DNA of 64,000 nt from CAVTJL01 sp963735065. GTDB lineage: Bacteria > Pseudomonadota > Alphaproteobacteria > Geminicoccales > Geminicoccaceae. The first letter of the stretch is position 1. Each line of letters opens with the position of its first letter. The notes below the pieces were generated by a model that was not told the DNA's origin, did no database searches, and worked only from the letters and a program-made list of their open reading frames with translations. A program made the position numbers and the translations under genes. This document shows, piece after piece, positions 1-7,850 of this stretch. The stretch spans positions 1,240,001 to 1,304,000 of the forward strand of contig CAVTJL010000001.1 of the NCBI GenBank assembly GCA_963735065.1. The letters run 5' to 3'.

Positions 1-1034
1 ATCTCTCGATCTCGGGAATGTCGCGCCTTCCTGCTCTTCAGCCACTGTAAACGGAGGAGCTGGCGAAGCCAATTCCATTGATCCGGACCCAGTATGCCTT
101 CCCTGTAGAGCTTGTAGGCGACGAGTGAACCGCTCACTTGACATTGCTTTGCTATCTCTCCTACCCGCGCGACCATGACGTCGAACGGAGCGTCTCCAAG
201 GTGCGTCTCCTTGGCAATCTCGTGCGCGGGGAGGAGAAACCGCCCGGCCACGTCATTGCAGAGCCGCTCGACCTCGGAAGCTGGATTGGCGCCGCTGATG
301 CCCGTCTGACCGAGCCAGATGTGAGCAAGCTCGTGCAGGAGTGTGAAAGACCAAGCCGCCTCAGCATCCTGATCGTTGATGACAATGAAGGGGGCGACGG
401 GATCGGCGAGCGCAAAGCCTCTGAAAATCTCGACGTCGATCGTGCTGCGATAGCTGCCGAGACTGCCGATGAGCAGGACATAGATGCCTGCCTCCTCGGC
501 CCGCTCGCGCAGATACGCAAACCCCTTGGTCGCGCTCCTGGGAGATCCTGCCGAGCCATGGCGGAAGCGGTCGAGGTCCAGCTTCAAGATGCGCGTGATG
601 GCCGCGAGCACGGCTTCCGCGGGATCGTGCAAGGTCATCGAGCCTACGAACGGCAGGGGAACGGCCTCGTCCTCGGCTTCGAGGAGGGCACGCACCATTC
701 CCTGCCGGGCCCGAACATCTCGAATGAGGGCATCGACGAGCGCGGCGTCGCGCCGGGAGTGCTCCGGCGGAAGCGTCCTGAAATCCTCTCCGCGGCTCCC
801 CTGACGTGGCGGGGCAGACAGATAGAACGTCAGCAAGGGGCGGCGGTACTGCTTGGCCATCCTCAGCAGCAAGGGGCGCGTCGGCTGCTTATCCCCGGCC
901 TCGAGGGCTGCCAGTCGCTCGGCGCCCTGCACGCCGCGAGCGGCGGCAAGGTCAAGCCTCGCGGCCGCATCGTCCAGGGTGAGACCTGCCGTCTCGCGAG
1001 CCCACCGCAAAATCTCGGGATTCACACTCGGCAT
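1..1034 (-). CDS. XRE-family regulator with ImmA/IrrE-type metallopeptidase domain (C-terminus outside window)
   Basis: The frame opens at an ATG (1034) and is still open at base 1, so 344 codons are visible and the end is missing. The first ~65 residues resemble a Cro/C1 helix-turn-helix (WARETAGLTLDDAA), as expected for a DNA-binding repressor. Residues 234-238 are HELAH, a zinc-protease HEXXH site, followed by the SEVERLCNDVAGRFLLP block typical of the ImmA/IrrE family. Known members of this HTH-plus-protease architecture are stress or mobile-element regulators, and some act as the antitoxin-like part of two-gene modules. The downstream partner, if any, lies outside the window. It is preceded on the same strand by a HicB-like gene 157 bp away. 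Family assignment is firm; target genes are unknown. Confidence 0.85.
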   Translation of the reverse strand, partial: MPSVNPEILRWARETAGLTLDDAAARLDLAAARGVQGAERLAALEAGDKQPTRPLLLRMAKQYRRPLLTFYLSAPPRQGSRGEDFRTLPPEHSRRDAALVDALIRDVRARQGMVRALLEAEDEAVPLPFVGSMTLHDPAEAVLAAITRILKLDLDRFRHGSAGSPRSATKGFAYLRERAEEAGIYVLLIGSLGSYRSTIDVEIFRGFALADPVAPFIVINDQDAEAAWSFTLLHELAHIWLGQTGISGANPASEVERLCNDVAGRFLLPAHEIAKETHLGDAPFDVMVARVGEIAKQCQVSGSLVAYKLYREGILGPDQWNWLRQLLRLQWLKSRKARHSRDRE

Positions 1035-1191
1035 CGTCAATCCAGCGTCATGCCGACTTCCGGTCTCGAGGTACCATGCGCCAATCAGAGCAGGGTGCGG
1101 GCCCCCGCCAACATCACTGCGTCCGATGGTGAGGACGAGCCCGCTGCGGCAGCCGAAGCCATCGCCATGCGGGTGATATGCTCCTCGGAAT

Positions 1192-1446
1192 TCAACGTAG
1201 CGGCGAGCGAGGCGGATTGGAAGAGCGGTCGATCGTCGATGCGGCGCTGCCGGGCTCGTTTCCTTGATCCGGGAGCCGCTCGGCGCAGAAGGCGAGATAG
1301 TCGTCGACGCTGTCATGGAAGGCCTGGACGAGCTCGTCCAAGGTCCGGGCCTCGAAGGTGACGATGTCGCGAATGCCGGACACCCGGCCGACGAGGCCGT
1401 CCTCGTCAGCCTCGAAGATGCCGGAATAACCTTTGTACCGGAGCAT
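1192..1446 (-). CDS. HicB-like antitoxin, apparently orphan
   Basis: 84 residues starting MLRYKGYSGIF, the typical opening of HicB-type antitoxins (partial RNase H-like fold), followed by a DEDGLVGRVSGIRDIVTF core and a LDELVQAFHDSVDDYL segment. HicB proteins normally neutralise the small mRNA-cleaving toxin HicA. I chose the ATG at 1446 because GAAGG lies just upstream; an ATG 20 codons earlier only adds unrelated sequence. There is no room for a normal hicA upstream, since the MFS gene ends at 1567, and none is seen in the 157 bp downstream. It is therefore either a solitary antitoxin or belongs to the HicB subgroup found without a toxin. Confidence 0.75.
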   Translation of the reverse strand: MLRYKGYSGIFEADEDGLVGRVSGIRDIVTFEARTLDELVQAFHDSVDDYLAFCAERLPDQGNEPGSAASTIDRSSNPPRSPLR

Positions 1447-1566
1447 GCTTTCACCTTCTCTTTGGCCGGCGTCATGCAGCCTGAGGATGGACACCCACGA
1501 CGCCAAGCTGCCACGGGGCTGGCGCCTCCAGCAATGAACGTCCGCCGGTCTTTGCGCCCCGGAGCT

Positions 1567-2751
1567 TCACGCCACAGCCGTCCGTTTCGCGGCCAGCGCC
1601 CGAAAAGCCATCGTGCACACGGGCACAATGAAAAAAGTCAGCGCGCCCAGCAGCACCGGTGCCGAGGCCGTGCCGGTGCGGTCGCGCAGGAGGCCGGCCA
1701 GGGCCGGGCCTGCGGCGAGGAGGGCATAGTAGCAGGTGAAGAAGACGCCGAGGCCGGCGGCGCGGTCGGTGGGGGCGAGGACGCGGGCCGGCTGGGCCAT
1801 GACGGCGCCCGGTGCCGGGCCCAGCAGCAGGCCCAGGAGGATGCAGAGCAGAAGTGGAGAGGCGCCCGTCGGCAGCAGCGCCATGACGGCGGCCGTGGCG
1901 CAGGAGAAGATCAGGATGGCGGCGTCGGGCTTGCCGCTGCGCTGCACGGCGAGGCCGCCCAGGGGGATCGAGAGCATGGTGATCCAAAGGGTGGTGCCGG
2001 CCCAGGAGGCGGCGCCGAGCGAGGGGATGCCCTGCTCCACCAGCATCGCCGGGGCGAAGCTGAAGAAGAGGACGAAGCCCAGATTGAGGAAGCCCCAGCC
2101 GAGGCCGGCGGCGATGACTGAAAAGAGCTCGCGCCGGGGCGGCAGCGTGCGTCGCTCTTTTGTCGGGGGCGCGGATGCGGCGTCGGGCGGGGAGCGGTAA
2201 AGCGCGGTCAGGAGCAGGAGGGCTGCGGCACAGAGCGCCGTCGCCACGTGCATCGCGGCTGGCCAGCCGGCGGCCTGGGCGATCAGGCCTTGCGACAAGA
2301 GACCGGCGGCGATGCCGAAGGGCCAGCTCGACAGGATCACGGCCATGGCCAGCACGATCTCGCGGCCGGCGAACCAGTCGGTGGTCATCTTGGTCAGGAC
2401 GAGGTTGAAGAGGACGGCGCCGACGCCGCTCAAGAGGCGGCCGAGGACGGCGATGCCGTAGCCGTGGGCGGTGCCGATGATCAGGCCGCCCGCCATCATC
2501 AGCGCAAGGCCGGAGGCGCAGATGGCCTTGTCGCCGAGGCGGTGGCCCAAAAGGCCGCCCGGCAGGGCGATGAGCACGCCGGGCAGCATGTAGAGGCCGA
2601 TGAGCGTGCCCACCTGGGCGTAGCCGATGCCCAGGTCCCGGACGAGGAAGGGTGCCGTCGAGGCCACCGACTGGAACTGGAAGCCCATCGCCACCCGCGC
2701 GACGAAGAGGAGCAAAAGCATCAGCCAGCGGGCGCTTTTTTGCTCGTTCAT
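1567..2751 (-). CDS. MFS transporter
   Basis: 394 residues, almost entirely hydrophobic helices with a short central charged linker (about residues 185-205), the layout of a 12-helix major facilitator permease. The CynX/NimT-like look (LIGLYMLPGVLIALPGGLLG in the first half, a GAPGAVMAQPARVL-like segment late) suggests small organic or anion export, but the substrate cannot be read from sequence. The start is placed at the ATG (MNEQKSARW) because GGAG lies nine bases upstream; a longer open frame to 2949 runs into low-quality sequence. It is transcribed divergently from the ykoEDC importer across a 187-bp gap. Confidence 0.8.
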   Translation of the reverse strand: MNEQKSARWLMLLLLFVARVAMGFQFQSVASTAPFLVRDLGIGYAQVGTLIGLYMLPGVLIALPGGLLGHRLGDKAICASGLALMMAGGLIIGTAHGYGIAVLGRLLSGVGAVLFNLVLTKMTTDWFAGREIVLAMAVILSSWPFGIAAGLLSQGLIAQAAGWPAAMHVATALCAAALLLLTALYRSPPDAASAPPTKERRTLPPRRELFSVIAAGLGWGFLNLGFVLFFSFAPAMLVEQGIPSLGAASWAGTTLWITMLSIPLGGLAVQRSGKPDAAILIFSCATAAVMALLPTGASPLLLCILLGLLLGPAPGAVMAQPARVLAPTDRAAGLGVFFTCYYALLAAGPALAGLLRDRTGTASAPVLLGALTFFIVPVCTMAFRALAAKRTAVA

Positions 2752-2860
2752 TCGTGGCTCCATGCCGGCCGGTCGCAGCATGCCCAGGCTAGACGCGGGC
2801 GGCAGGTGGGACAAGAGAGCCGGGCCAGACGCCGCCGGTGCATGGCACGCAACTTGCTTT

Positions 2861-2922
2861 GCTCGGGGCGCCTGCATCAACTCGGGGACGACGCGCGGCC
2901 GCCAGGCTGCCGTCCCCCGAGC
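2861..2922 (+). promoter_or_regulatory. Leader with competing hairpin arms upstream of ykoE
   Basis: Two 5' arms, gctcgggg at 2861-2868 and ctcggggac at 2881-2889, can each pair with the same 3' arm cccccgagc at 2914-2922, so the two stems are mutually exclusive. The ykoE start codon follows 17 bases after the shared arm, so refolding could change access to it. This is seen in sequence; a regulatory role is inference. No THI-box consensus (such as a CTGAGA element) was found, so this is not an obvious TPP riboswitch. Confidence 0.3.
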
Positions 2923-2938
2923 GCCACCAGCCCTGGGG

Positions 2939-3640
2939 ATGAGCACCATGACCGTCGGCGTCCTCTATCTCATTGTGCTGCTGATCGGCGCGGTCCTCGC
3001 GCTCTTCGCCTATCTGCGCAACCGCACGTCCGGAAAGTTCTTCGTGGGCTTCACGCTCATGGAGATCGTCATCATGGCCATCATCGGCGTCGTGAACGGC
3101 GTCTTGGGCACGCCCAACGCGATGCTCGGCCGCTTCTTCATGACCTTCTCGGGTTCCTACGGCTTCCTCGCCTTCGCCGCGGTGTGCGGCGGCTTCTACA
3201 TCTCGGGGCCGCTTTGCGCCTACATCGTGCGCAAGCCCGGGGCCGCCACCCTGGCCGAGACGATGAACGGTGTGGCCCAGGTGCTCTCGGGCAACCCCAA
3301 TGGCGTGATGGTGCTGGGGGCGGGCTTCCTGCAGGGCTTCATGTCCGACCTCGCCTTCGCCTTCTTCGGCTATCGTCGCTACACGACGGCGGTGATCGCC
3401 CTCTCGGGCGCCCTGGCGCCGCTGCTCCAGCAGATCCCGGAGGTCTACTTCTTCGGCGTGGGCGACATGGGCCTCGCCTACAACCTCCTCGCCCTGGCGA
3501 TCCGCATGGTGAGCGGTGCGCTTTACGCCGTGATCCTCGTCAAGCCGATCGCGCATGGCCTCGCCCGGGCCGGCGTGCTGCGCGGCACCGCGCTCGCCGA
3601 CGAGGTTGCGGCCGAGAAGATGGGCGTGCAGGCGGCGTGA
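2939..3640 (+). CDS. ykoE: ECF transporter S component, YkoE family
   Basis: 233 residues with about five to six hydrophobic helices and no ATPase motifs. The sequence (FVGFTLMEIVIMAIIGVVNG, then a conserved FFGYRRYTT loop) matches the YkoE family, the substrate-binding membrane subunit of energy-coupling-factor importers linked to hydroxymethylpyrimidine or thiamine uptake. The following genes supply the other ECF parts: a double ATPase overlapping by GTGA, and a T component. Start: ATG at 2939, with a second in-frame ATG at 2948 that is equally possible; gggg precedes the first. Substrate is inferred from family context only; no thiamine genes lie nearby. Confidence 0.8.
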   Translation: MSTMTVGVLYLIVLLIGAVLALFAYLRNRTSGKFFVGFTLMEIVIMAIIGVVNGVLGTPNAMLGRFFMTFSGSYGFLAFAAVCGGFYISGPLCAYIVRKPGAATLAETMNGVAQVLSGNPNGVMVLGAGFLQGFMSDLAFAFFGYRRYTTAVIALSGALAPLLQQIPEVYFFGVGDMGLAYNLLALAIRMVSGALYAVILVKPIAHGLARAGVLRGTALADEVAAEKMGVQAA

Positions 3641-5532
3641 GGATCGACGAGTCGGCCGACGGGCTCGCCCCGTCGGTCGCCTCGGCCGGCCCCGAGGACG
3701 CCACGCCCGGGCCGGCCGAGGCACCCCTCGCCCCGAGCGAGCCGCTGATCAGGCTCAAGGGTCTCACCTACACCTACCCGGGCGAGCCCAAGCCCGTCTT
3801 TCAGGACATCTCGCTCGACATCTGGCCGGGCGAGCTCGTGCTGATCCTCGGGCCCAGCGGCTGCGGCAAGAGCACGCTCCTGCAGGTCCTGAACGGCACC
3901 ATCCCGCACAGCCTGGGCGGCAAGCTCGAGGGCGAGGCCTGGAGCTGCGGCCTCGACGTGCACACCACCAAGGTGCCGACCTTCTCGACCGAGATCGGCA
4001 TGGTCTACCAGGACCCCGACGCGCAGATCGTCAACACGCGCGTCGGCGACGAGGTCTCCTTCGGGCTCGAGAACCTCAAGCGGCCGGTGCCGGAGATCCT
4101 GGCCCGGCAGAAGGAGGCGCTCGACCTCGTGGGCCTGCCCCATGCGGCCGATCTCTCCGTCTTCGATCTGTCGGGCGGGCAGAAGCAGCGCGTGGCGGCG
4201 GCAGCGGCCCTGGCGGCGCAGCCGCGTCTCCTGGTGCTGGACGAGCCCACGGCCAACCTCGATCCCGAGGGCATGCGCGAGGTCTTCGAGGTGCTGGAGC
4301 GCCTCAACCGCGTGCACGGCATGACGATCGTGCTGGTCGAGCACCGGGTGGACGAGCTGGCCGACAAGATCAGCCGGGTCGTGATGATGGCCGACGGGCG
4401 GATCACCTTCGACGGGCCGCCGCGCCAGGCCTTCGCGCAGGACCGCCATGCCGGCAACCGGGCCGGCGGCATCGTGGGCGCCTGGTTTCCCCAGGTGGCG
4501 GAGCTCGCCAAGGCCATGGGCGAGGCCTCGGGCACGCCGATCGAGCCCGGGCGCTTTCCCCTGGACGTCCCGGAGGCGCTGGGGCTGGCCGAGAGCTATG
4601 TGAGGCGCCGCGCGCCGGCCCCGGCGGTGGCGTCGCCGCCGGCCGGGCCGGCGCCCGAGCCCGGCGAGCGGACGCTCGTCACGATCCGCGACCTGCGCTT
4701 TGCCTATGGCCGGAGCGGGCCGGCGATCCTGGACGGCGTCTCGCTCGATCTCGGCACGGCCGAGATGGTGGCGCTGCTGGGCCGCAACGGCTCGGGCAAG
4801 TCGACGCTGGCGCGCGCGCTCATGGGCATCAACCCGCCGCCCAAGGGTGCCATCATGATCGAGGGCGCCGATGCGGCGACGCTCGACGCCTCCAAGCTCG
4901 CGGCCCGCGTGGGCTACGTCTTCCAGAACCCGGACCACCAGTTCGTCACCGACCGCGTGCTGGACGAGGTGGCCTACGGGATGAAGGTGCGGGGCTTCGC
5001 CGACGACGCGATCGAGGCGCGGGTGGGCGAGGTGCTGGAGATCGTCGATCTCGCACGCTACCGCGAGCGCTCGCCCTTCAGCCTCAGCCTGGGCGAGCGG
5101 CGGCGGCTCAGCGTCGCCACCATGCTGGTGCTCGAGCCCAGGCTCCTCATCCTGGACGAGCCCACCATCGGCCAGGACCACGAGCGGGCCCAGCAGCTCA
5201 TGGCGCTGATGGCCCGGCTGCGCGAGCGCTACCAGACGACGATCCTCATGATCACCCACGACATGCGCCTCGTGGCCGAGTGGGCCGATCGCGCGCTGGT
5301 GCTCGAGGGCGGGCGGCTCTGCTTCGACGGCACGCCCGAGGCGCTCTTCCTCGAGGACGAGATCCTCTCGGCCGCCGGCCTGCTGGCGCCGCCGATCCAC
5401 GGCCTCAGCCGCACCCTGGCCCAGCGCTTCCCAGGTGCGGTGCCGCGGCCGACGACCGACCTCGGCCAGCTCGTGGGCTGGCTCACCGGCACGACGGCCG
5501 CAACGGCGCCAGCGGGCGCCATCGGAGGCTGA
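3637..5532 (+). CDS. ykoD: ECF transporter fused double ATPase, YkoD type
   Basis: 631 residues containing two complete ABC ATPase domains in one chain. Domain 1 has Walker A GPSGCGKST at about 72-80, signature LSGGQKQR and Walker B LLVLDEPT; domain 2 has GRNGSGKST at about 382-390, a variant signature LSLGERRR and LLILDEPT. The second signature lacks the canonical GGQ, so the two sites are not equivalent. It energises the S component YkoE together with the T component. The GTG start overlaps the ykoE stop (GTGA), indicating translational coupling. A proline/alanine-rich linker separates the halves near residues 315-350. Duplicated ATPases like this are normal for the YkoD branch. Confidence 0.9.
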   Translation: MRIDESADGLAPSVASAGPEDATPGPAEAPLAPSEPLIRLKGLTYTYPGEPKPVFQDISLDIWPGELVLILGPSGCGKSTLLQVLNGTIPHSLGGKLEGEAWSCGLDVHTTKVPTFSTEIGMVYQDPDAQIVNTRVGDEVSFGLENLKRPVPEILARQKEALDLVGLPHAADLSVFDLSGGQKQRVAAAAALAAQPRLLVLDEPTANLDPEGMREVFEVLERLNRVHGMTIVLVEHRVDELADKISRVVMMADGRITFDGPPRQAFAQDRHAGNRAGGIVGAWFPQVAELAKAMGEASGTPIEPGRFPLDVPEALGLAESYVRRRAPAPAVASPPAGPAPEPGERTLVTIRDLRFAYGRSGPAILDGVSLDLGTAEMVALLGRNGSGKSTLARALMGINPPPKGAIMIEGADAATLDASKLAARVGYVFQNPDHQFVTDRVLDEVAYGMKVRGFADDAIEARVGEVLEIVDLARYRERSPFSLSLGERRRLSVATMLVLEPRLLILDEPTIGQDHERAQQLMALMARLRERYQTTILMITHDMRLVAEWADRALVLEGGRLCFDGTPEALFLEDEILSAAGLLAPPIHGLSRTLAQRFPGAVPRPTTDLGQLVGWLTGTTAATAPAGAIGG

Positions 5533-5536
5533 GGGC

Positions 5537-6349
5537 ATGGCATCCAACCTCGTCTACCAGTACCGGGCCGACAATTCGGTCCTCCACCGCCTGGACCCGC
5601 TGACGAAGCTCGTGGCGCTCTTCGCGGTCTCGCTGCTCGCCTTCGGCGTCTACATCGCCTGGGTGCAGGTCGTCGTGACCCTTTTCATCCTGTTCGCGGC
5701 CATCGTCCTGGGCCGCATCAGGCCGCTCGAGGTGGTGCGCGGCACCTGGCTCTTCATCATCGCCTGCACCAGCTTTTTTTTCATTCAGGCGGTGAGCCTG
5801 CCGGGCCAGCATGTGGCGTTCCACGTGCTGGGCCATCCGGTGATGGCCGAGGCCATCGACTATGCCCTGGCCTCGGCGCTCAGGATCTACGCGATCCTCC
5901 TGGCCTCCCTCGTCTTCGTGCGCACGACGGATCCCCGGGCGCTGGCGATAGCGCTCGTGGAACAAGTAAAAATCCCGTACCGCATCGCCTATGCGTTCTT
6001 CATAGCCCTCAGGATCGTCCCCACGATCGAGGAAGAGATCAAGATCATCAGGGCGGCGCAGCGGGTGCGGGGTGTCGCCCTGCAGCGCGGCCTGATGGGC
6101 CGCTTCCGCGACATGAAGCGCTACGCGATGCCGGTGCTGGTGGGCAGCCTCAGGCGTGCCTCGACGATGGCCATGTCGATGGAGTCGCGGGCGTTCGGTG
6201 CCTATCCCACGCGCACCTTCATCGAGACGCATCGCATGGGGCTCAGCGGTGCGGTGGTCTGCACGGTTCTCGTCGTTGCCGTGATCGGCTGGTACACGGC
6301 GCTGACGATGGGCTGGGTGCATTCGGTTTATGTGATGATGGGGACGTAG
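5537..6349 (+). CDS. ykoC: ECF transporter T component (transmembrane coupling subunit), YkoC type
   Basis: 270 residues: hydrophobic N-terminal helices after SVLHRLDPLTKLVA, the standard opening of CbiQ/EcfT proteins, and two cytosolic coupling motifs of the AxR type (AAQRVRG and SMESRAFGA) which dock onto the ATPases. It completes the ykoE-ykoD-ykoC importer. The ATG at 5537 has GGAGG nine bases upstream and lies four bases after the ykoD stop. A longer open frame from 5435 overlaps ykoD and is not needed. Confidence 0.9.
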   Translation: MASNLVYQYRADNSVLHRLDPLTKLVALFAVSLLAFGVYIAWVQVVVTLFILFAAIVLGRIRPLEVVRGTWLFIIACTSFFFIQAVSLPGQHVAFHVLGHPVMAEAIDYALASALRIYAILLASLVFVRTTDPRALAIALVEQVKIPYRIAYAFFIALRIVPTIEEEIKIIRAAQRVRGVALQRGLMGRFRDMKRYAMPVLVGSLRRASTMAMSMESRAFGAYPTRTFIETHRMGLSGAVVCTVLVVAVIGWYTALTMGWVHSVYVMMGT

Positions 6350-6369
6350 GGGGCTACTCATGAACAGGA

Positions 6370-6394
6370 GGGCTCGTCGAGCTACGATGAGCCC
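6370..6394 (+). terminator. Hairpin after ykoC
   Basis: gggctcgtc (6370-6378) and gatgagccc (6386-6394) form a nine-pair stem with one G-U pair, 20 bases after the ykoC stop. There is no following T run, so it may slow or protect the transcript end and need not be a true intrinsic terminator. Confidence 0.4.
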
Positions 6395-6811
6395 CTGACG
6401 GTCTAGGGTCGGACCAGGCCTGTGCGGCGGCGAGCGAGCAGGCGCAGGAGGATCGACGAAGCGGCTGCCGCAAGCCAGACCATGCTCTTCTTGCCGTAGC
6501 TCTTGCGCTCAATGTGGCGGCCGCTTGGCGTGGCACTGTGCTAACGGCAACGGTGGCTTGGTCGCGCCCTCCCGATGCAGGCGATCAGGGTTTTCCATGC
6601 GCCATCGCAGCTTCATCAAGTCATCCAGCTCATGTCCATGGTGCGCCCTGCACCGGGCTGCTCCACTTCATTGGACATCATTTCATCGGCGAGGCAGCCG
6701 CAGCGCTTTAGTGTCGGCGTACTTTCTTGTGGTATCATCTCGCCGCACTTGTAGATCCGCTACGATCGGTCCAGCCTCAATCAGTCGGTTTCACCCCCTT
6801 GGACGGATATC
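6395..6811. other. Gene-poor spacer before the first vapBC copy
   Basis: No convincing coding frame. On the minus strand 6422-6510 could encode a short hydrophobic-to-arginine-rich tail ending at a TAG, but a stop interrupts the frame just upstream and no relative was recognised. The base composition drops somewhat towards 6700-6800, in keeping with the start of an accessory patch. Confidence 0.4.
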
Positions 6812-7057
6812 ATGCGTGAGGTCGATGTCTTCGAGGCAAAGACGAAGCTCGGCCAGCTGCTTGATCGGGTCGAGGCCGGCGAGGAGATCGTCATCACCCG
6901 GCGCGGCAAGGTGGTGGCCAAGCTGGTGCAGGCTGGAGAGCCCGATATCGACCGCGAGCGGGCGCGCGCAGCCGCACGGCGCATCCGCGCGATGCGCAAA
7001 GGCATCACGCTCGGCGGGTTGGGGATAAAAGACCTCATCGACGAGGGCCGCCCGTGA
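6812..7057 (+). CDS. VapB/Phd-family antitoxin, copy 1
   Basis: 81 residues. The N-terminal FEAKTKLGQLLDRVEAGE segment is the Phd/YefM-type DNA-binding fold and the C-terminal arginine-rich tail would wrap around a toxin. Members repress their own operon and neutralise a PIN-domain RNase. It is about 83 percent identical by eye to the second copy at 9807-10052, differing at some 14 positions. The stop overlaps the GTG of a toxin gene that is broken, so this antitoxin is probably solitary, although it might cross-neutralise the second toxin. Confidence 0.85.
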   Translation: MREVDVFEAKTKLGQLLDRVEAGEEIVITRRGKVVAKLVQAGEPDIDRERARAAARRIRAMRKGITLGGLGIKDLIDEGRP

Positions 7058-7272
7058 GCCCGGTGGCCGGCACATCGATCACGATGGGATGGCATTTCGA
7101 GGACAAGGCGACGCCGGCCACCGAAGACGAGCTCGACCGTGTGACTGAGACGGATGCCGCCGTGGCTACGACTGCCAAGGATACCATTGCATCACAGCGG
7201 CCCGCGTCGGCCCTGTTCTGTCACTTCTCACAGACGGCCCGGCCAACCTGTTACGCAGCGATCACACGATAG
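7054..7272 (+). pseudogene. Truncated VapC toxin gene, copy 1
   Basis: The first ~36 codons align with the intact VapC at 10049 (GWHFEDKAT against AWYFEDEST, then DRVTETDAAV against DRVTETGAVV), after which similarity ends abruptly at about 7165 and the frame runs into unrelated sequence. The first catalytic aspartate is also lost (PVAGTS where the intact copy has LVLDTS), and the other acidic residues (E44, D102, D120 in the intact copy) are absent. The product cannot be an active PIN RNase. The break coincides with the left edge of the NlpC/lipoprotein segment on the opposite strand. Confidence 0.8.
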
Positions 7273-7741
7273 AGTGCAGACCGATCAGCCAACCAATGCG
7301 CGTGCTCGGGTTAGCATCAAACACGTCGGACGCGGTTGCTTGGATGGCATCGCCGAAGTGCTGATCGTTGCCCTTCGAGCAATGGACAACCCGGTGGTCA
7401 TCGAGAATGATTCCAATATGCCCTTGATGTCCTTCCGCATCCGGATAGACGAGTACACCACCTGGTTTGCGCACTCGTAGCTCTTCGAAAATCCCCACCG
7501 GCCTGCCGATGTCGTTCCAGACTGCTGTTGTCTCGAACCACCCGCCGTCAAACTGTACATAGAAACGCTCAGTCATCTTGCGGCTCATGCCTAGGCACCA
7601 CGCGACGAAGCCGGAGCAGTCGCATTTGCCAGAGCTCGCTGGCGTCGGTGAGCCAGGGTTCATTCCGCCTTTACCCAGACCGTAGTGTGTTCCTTGCCCG
7701 ATAGCGGATTGTGCGCGAGCCAACACTGCTTCAATCTGCAA
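7262..7741 (-). CDS. NlpC/P60-type cysteine peptidase
   Basis: 159 residues. CDCSGFVAWCLG carries the NlpC/P60 nucleophile cysteine (DCSGFV), and GHIGIILDDHRVVHCS supplies the histidine, as in D,L-endopeptidases that cut peptidoglycan stem peptides. There is no signal peptide, so it acts in the cytoplasm, or is exported or delivered by another route. The start is a TTG at 7741 with GAGGAG eight bases upstream, a much better ribosome site than later ATGs. It lies downstream of a large lipoprotein on the same strand (109-bp gap) and inside an AT-richer segment between the two vapBC copies, suggesting acquisition as cargo. Confidence 0.8.
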   Translation of the reverse strand: MQIEAVLARAQSAIGQGTHYGLGKGGMNPGSPTPASSGKCDCSGFVAWCLGMSRKMTERFYVQFDGGWFETTAVWNDIGRPVGIFEELRVRKPGGVLVYPDAEGHQGHIGIILDDHRVVHCSKGNDQHFGDAIQATASDVFDANPSTRIGWLIGLHSIV

Positions 7742-7850
7742 CTGCCGTACTCCTCACACCGGAGAGCGAACCAAGATCGACCTCGTACAGGGAAATCGTG
7801 ACACCTATCCACGGACCACCCCCTGGCGCACGAATCAACACGCTGCCAGA

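Noticed and set aside
138..1361. Plus-strand open frame of 407 codons at the left edge
   Set aside because: The minus strand here encodes an ImmA-type protein with HELAH; the plus frame has no coherent pattern.
1447..1566. A hicA toxin gene upstream of hicB
   Set aside because: All frames were read; none resembles a HicA protein and the space overlaps the end of the MFS gene's neighbourhood.
2752..2938. TPP riboswitch upstream of ykoE
   Set aside because: The conserved THI-box elements were not found; only the competing hairpin arms are reported.
3523..5547. Minus-strand open frame of 674 codons opposite ykoD
   Set aside because: Shadow of the double ATPase gene, without a ribosome site or recognisable domain.
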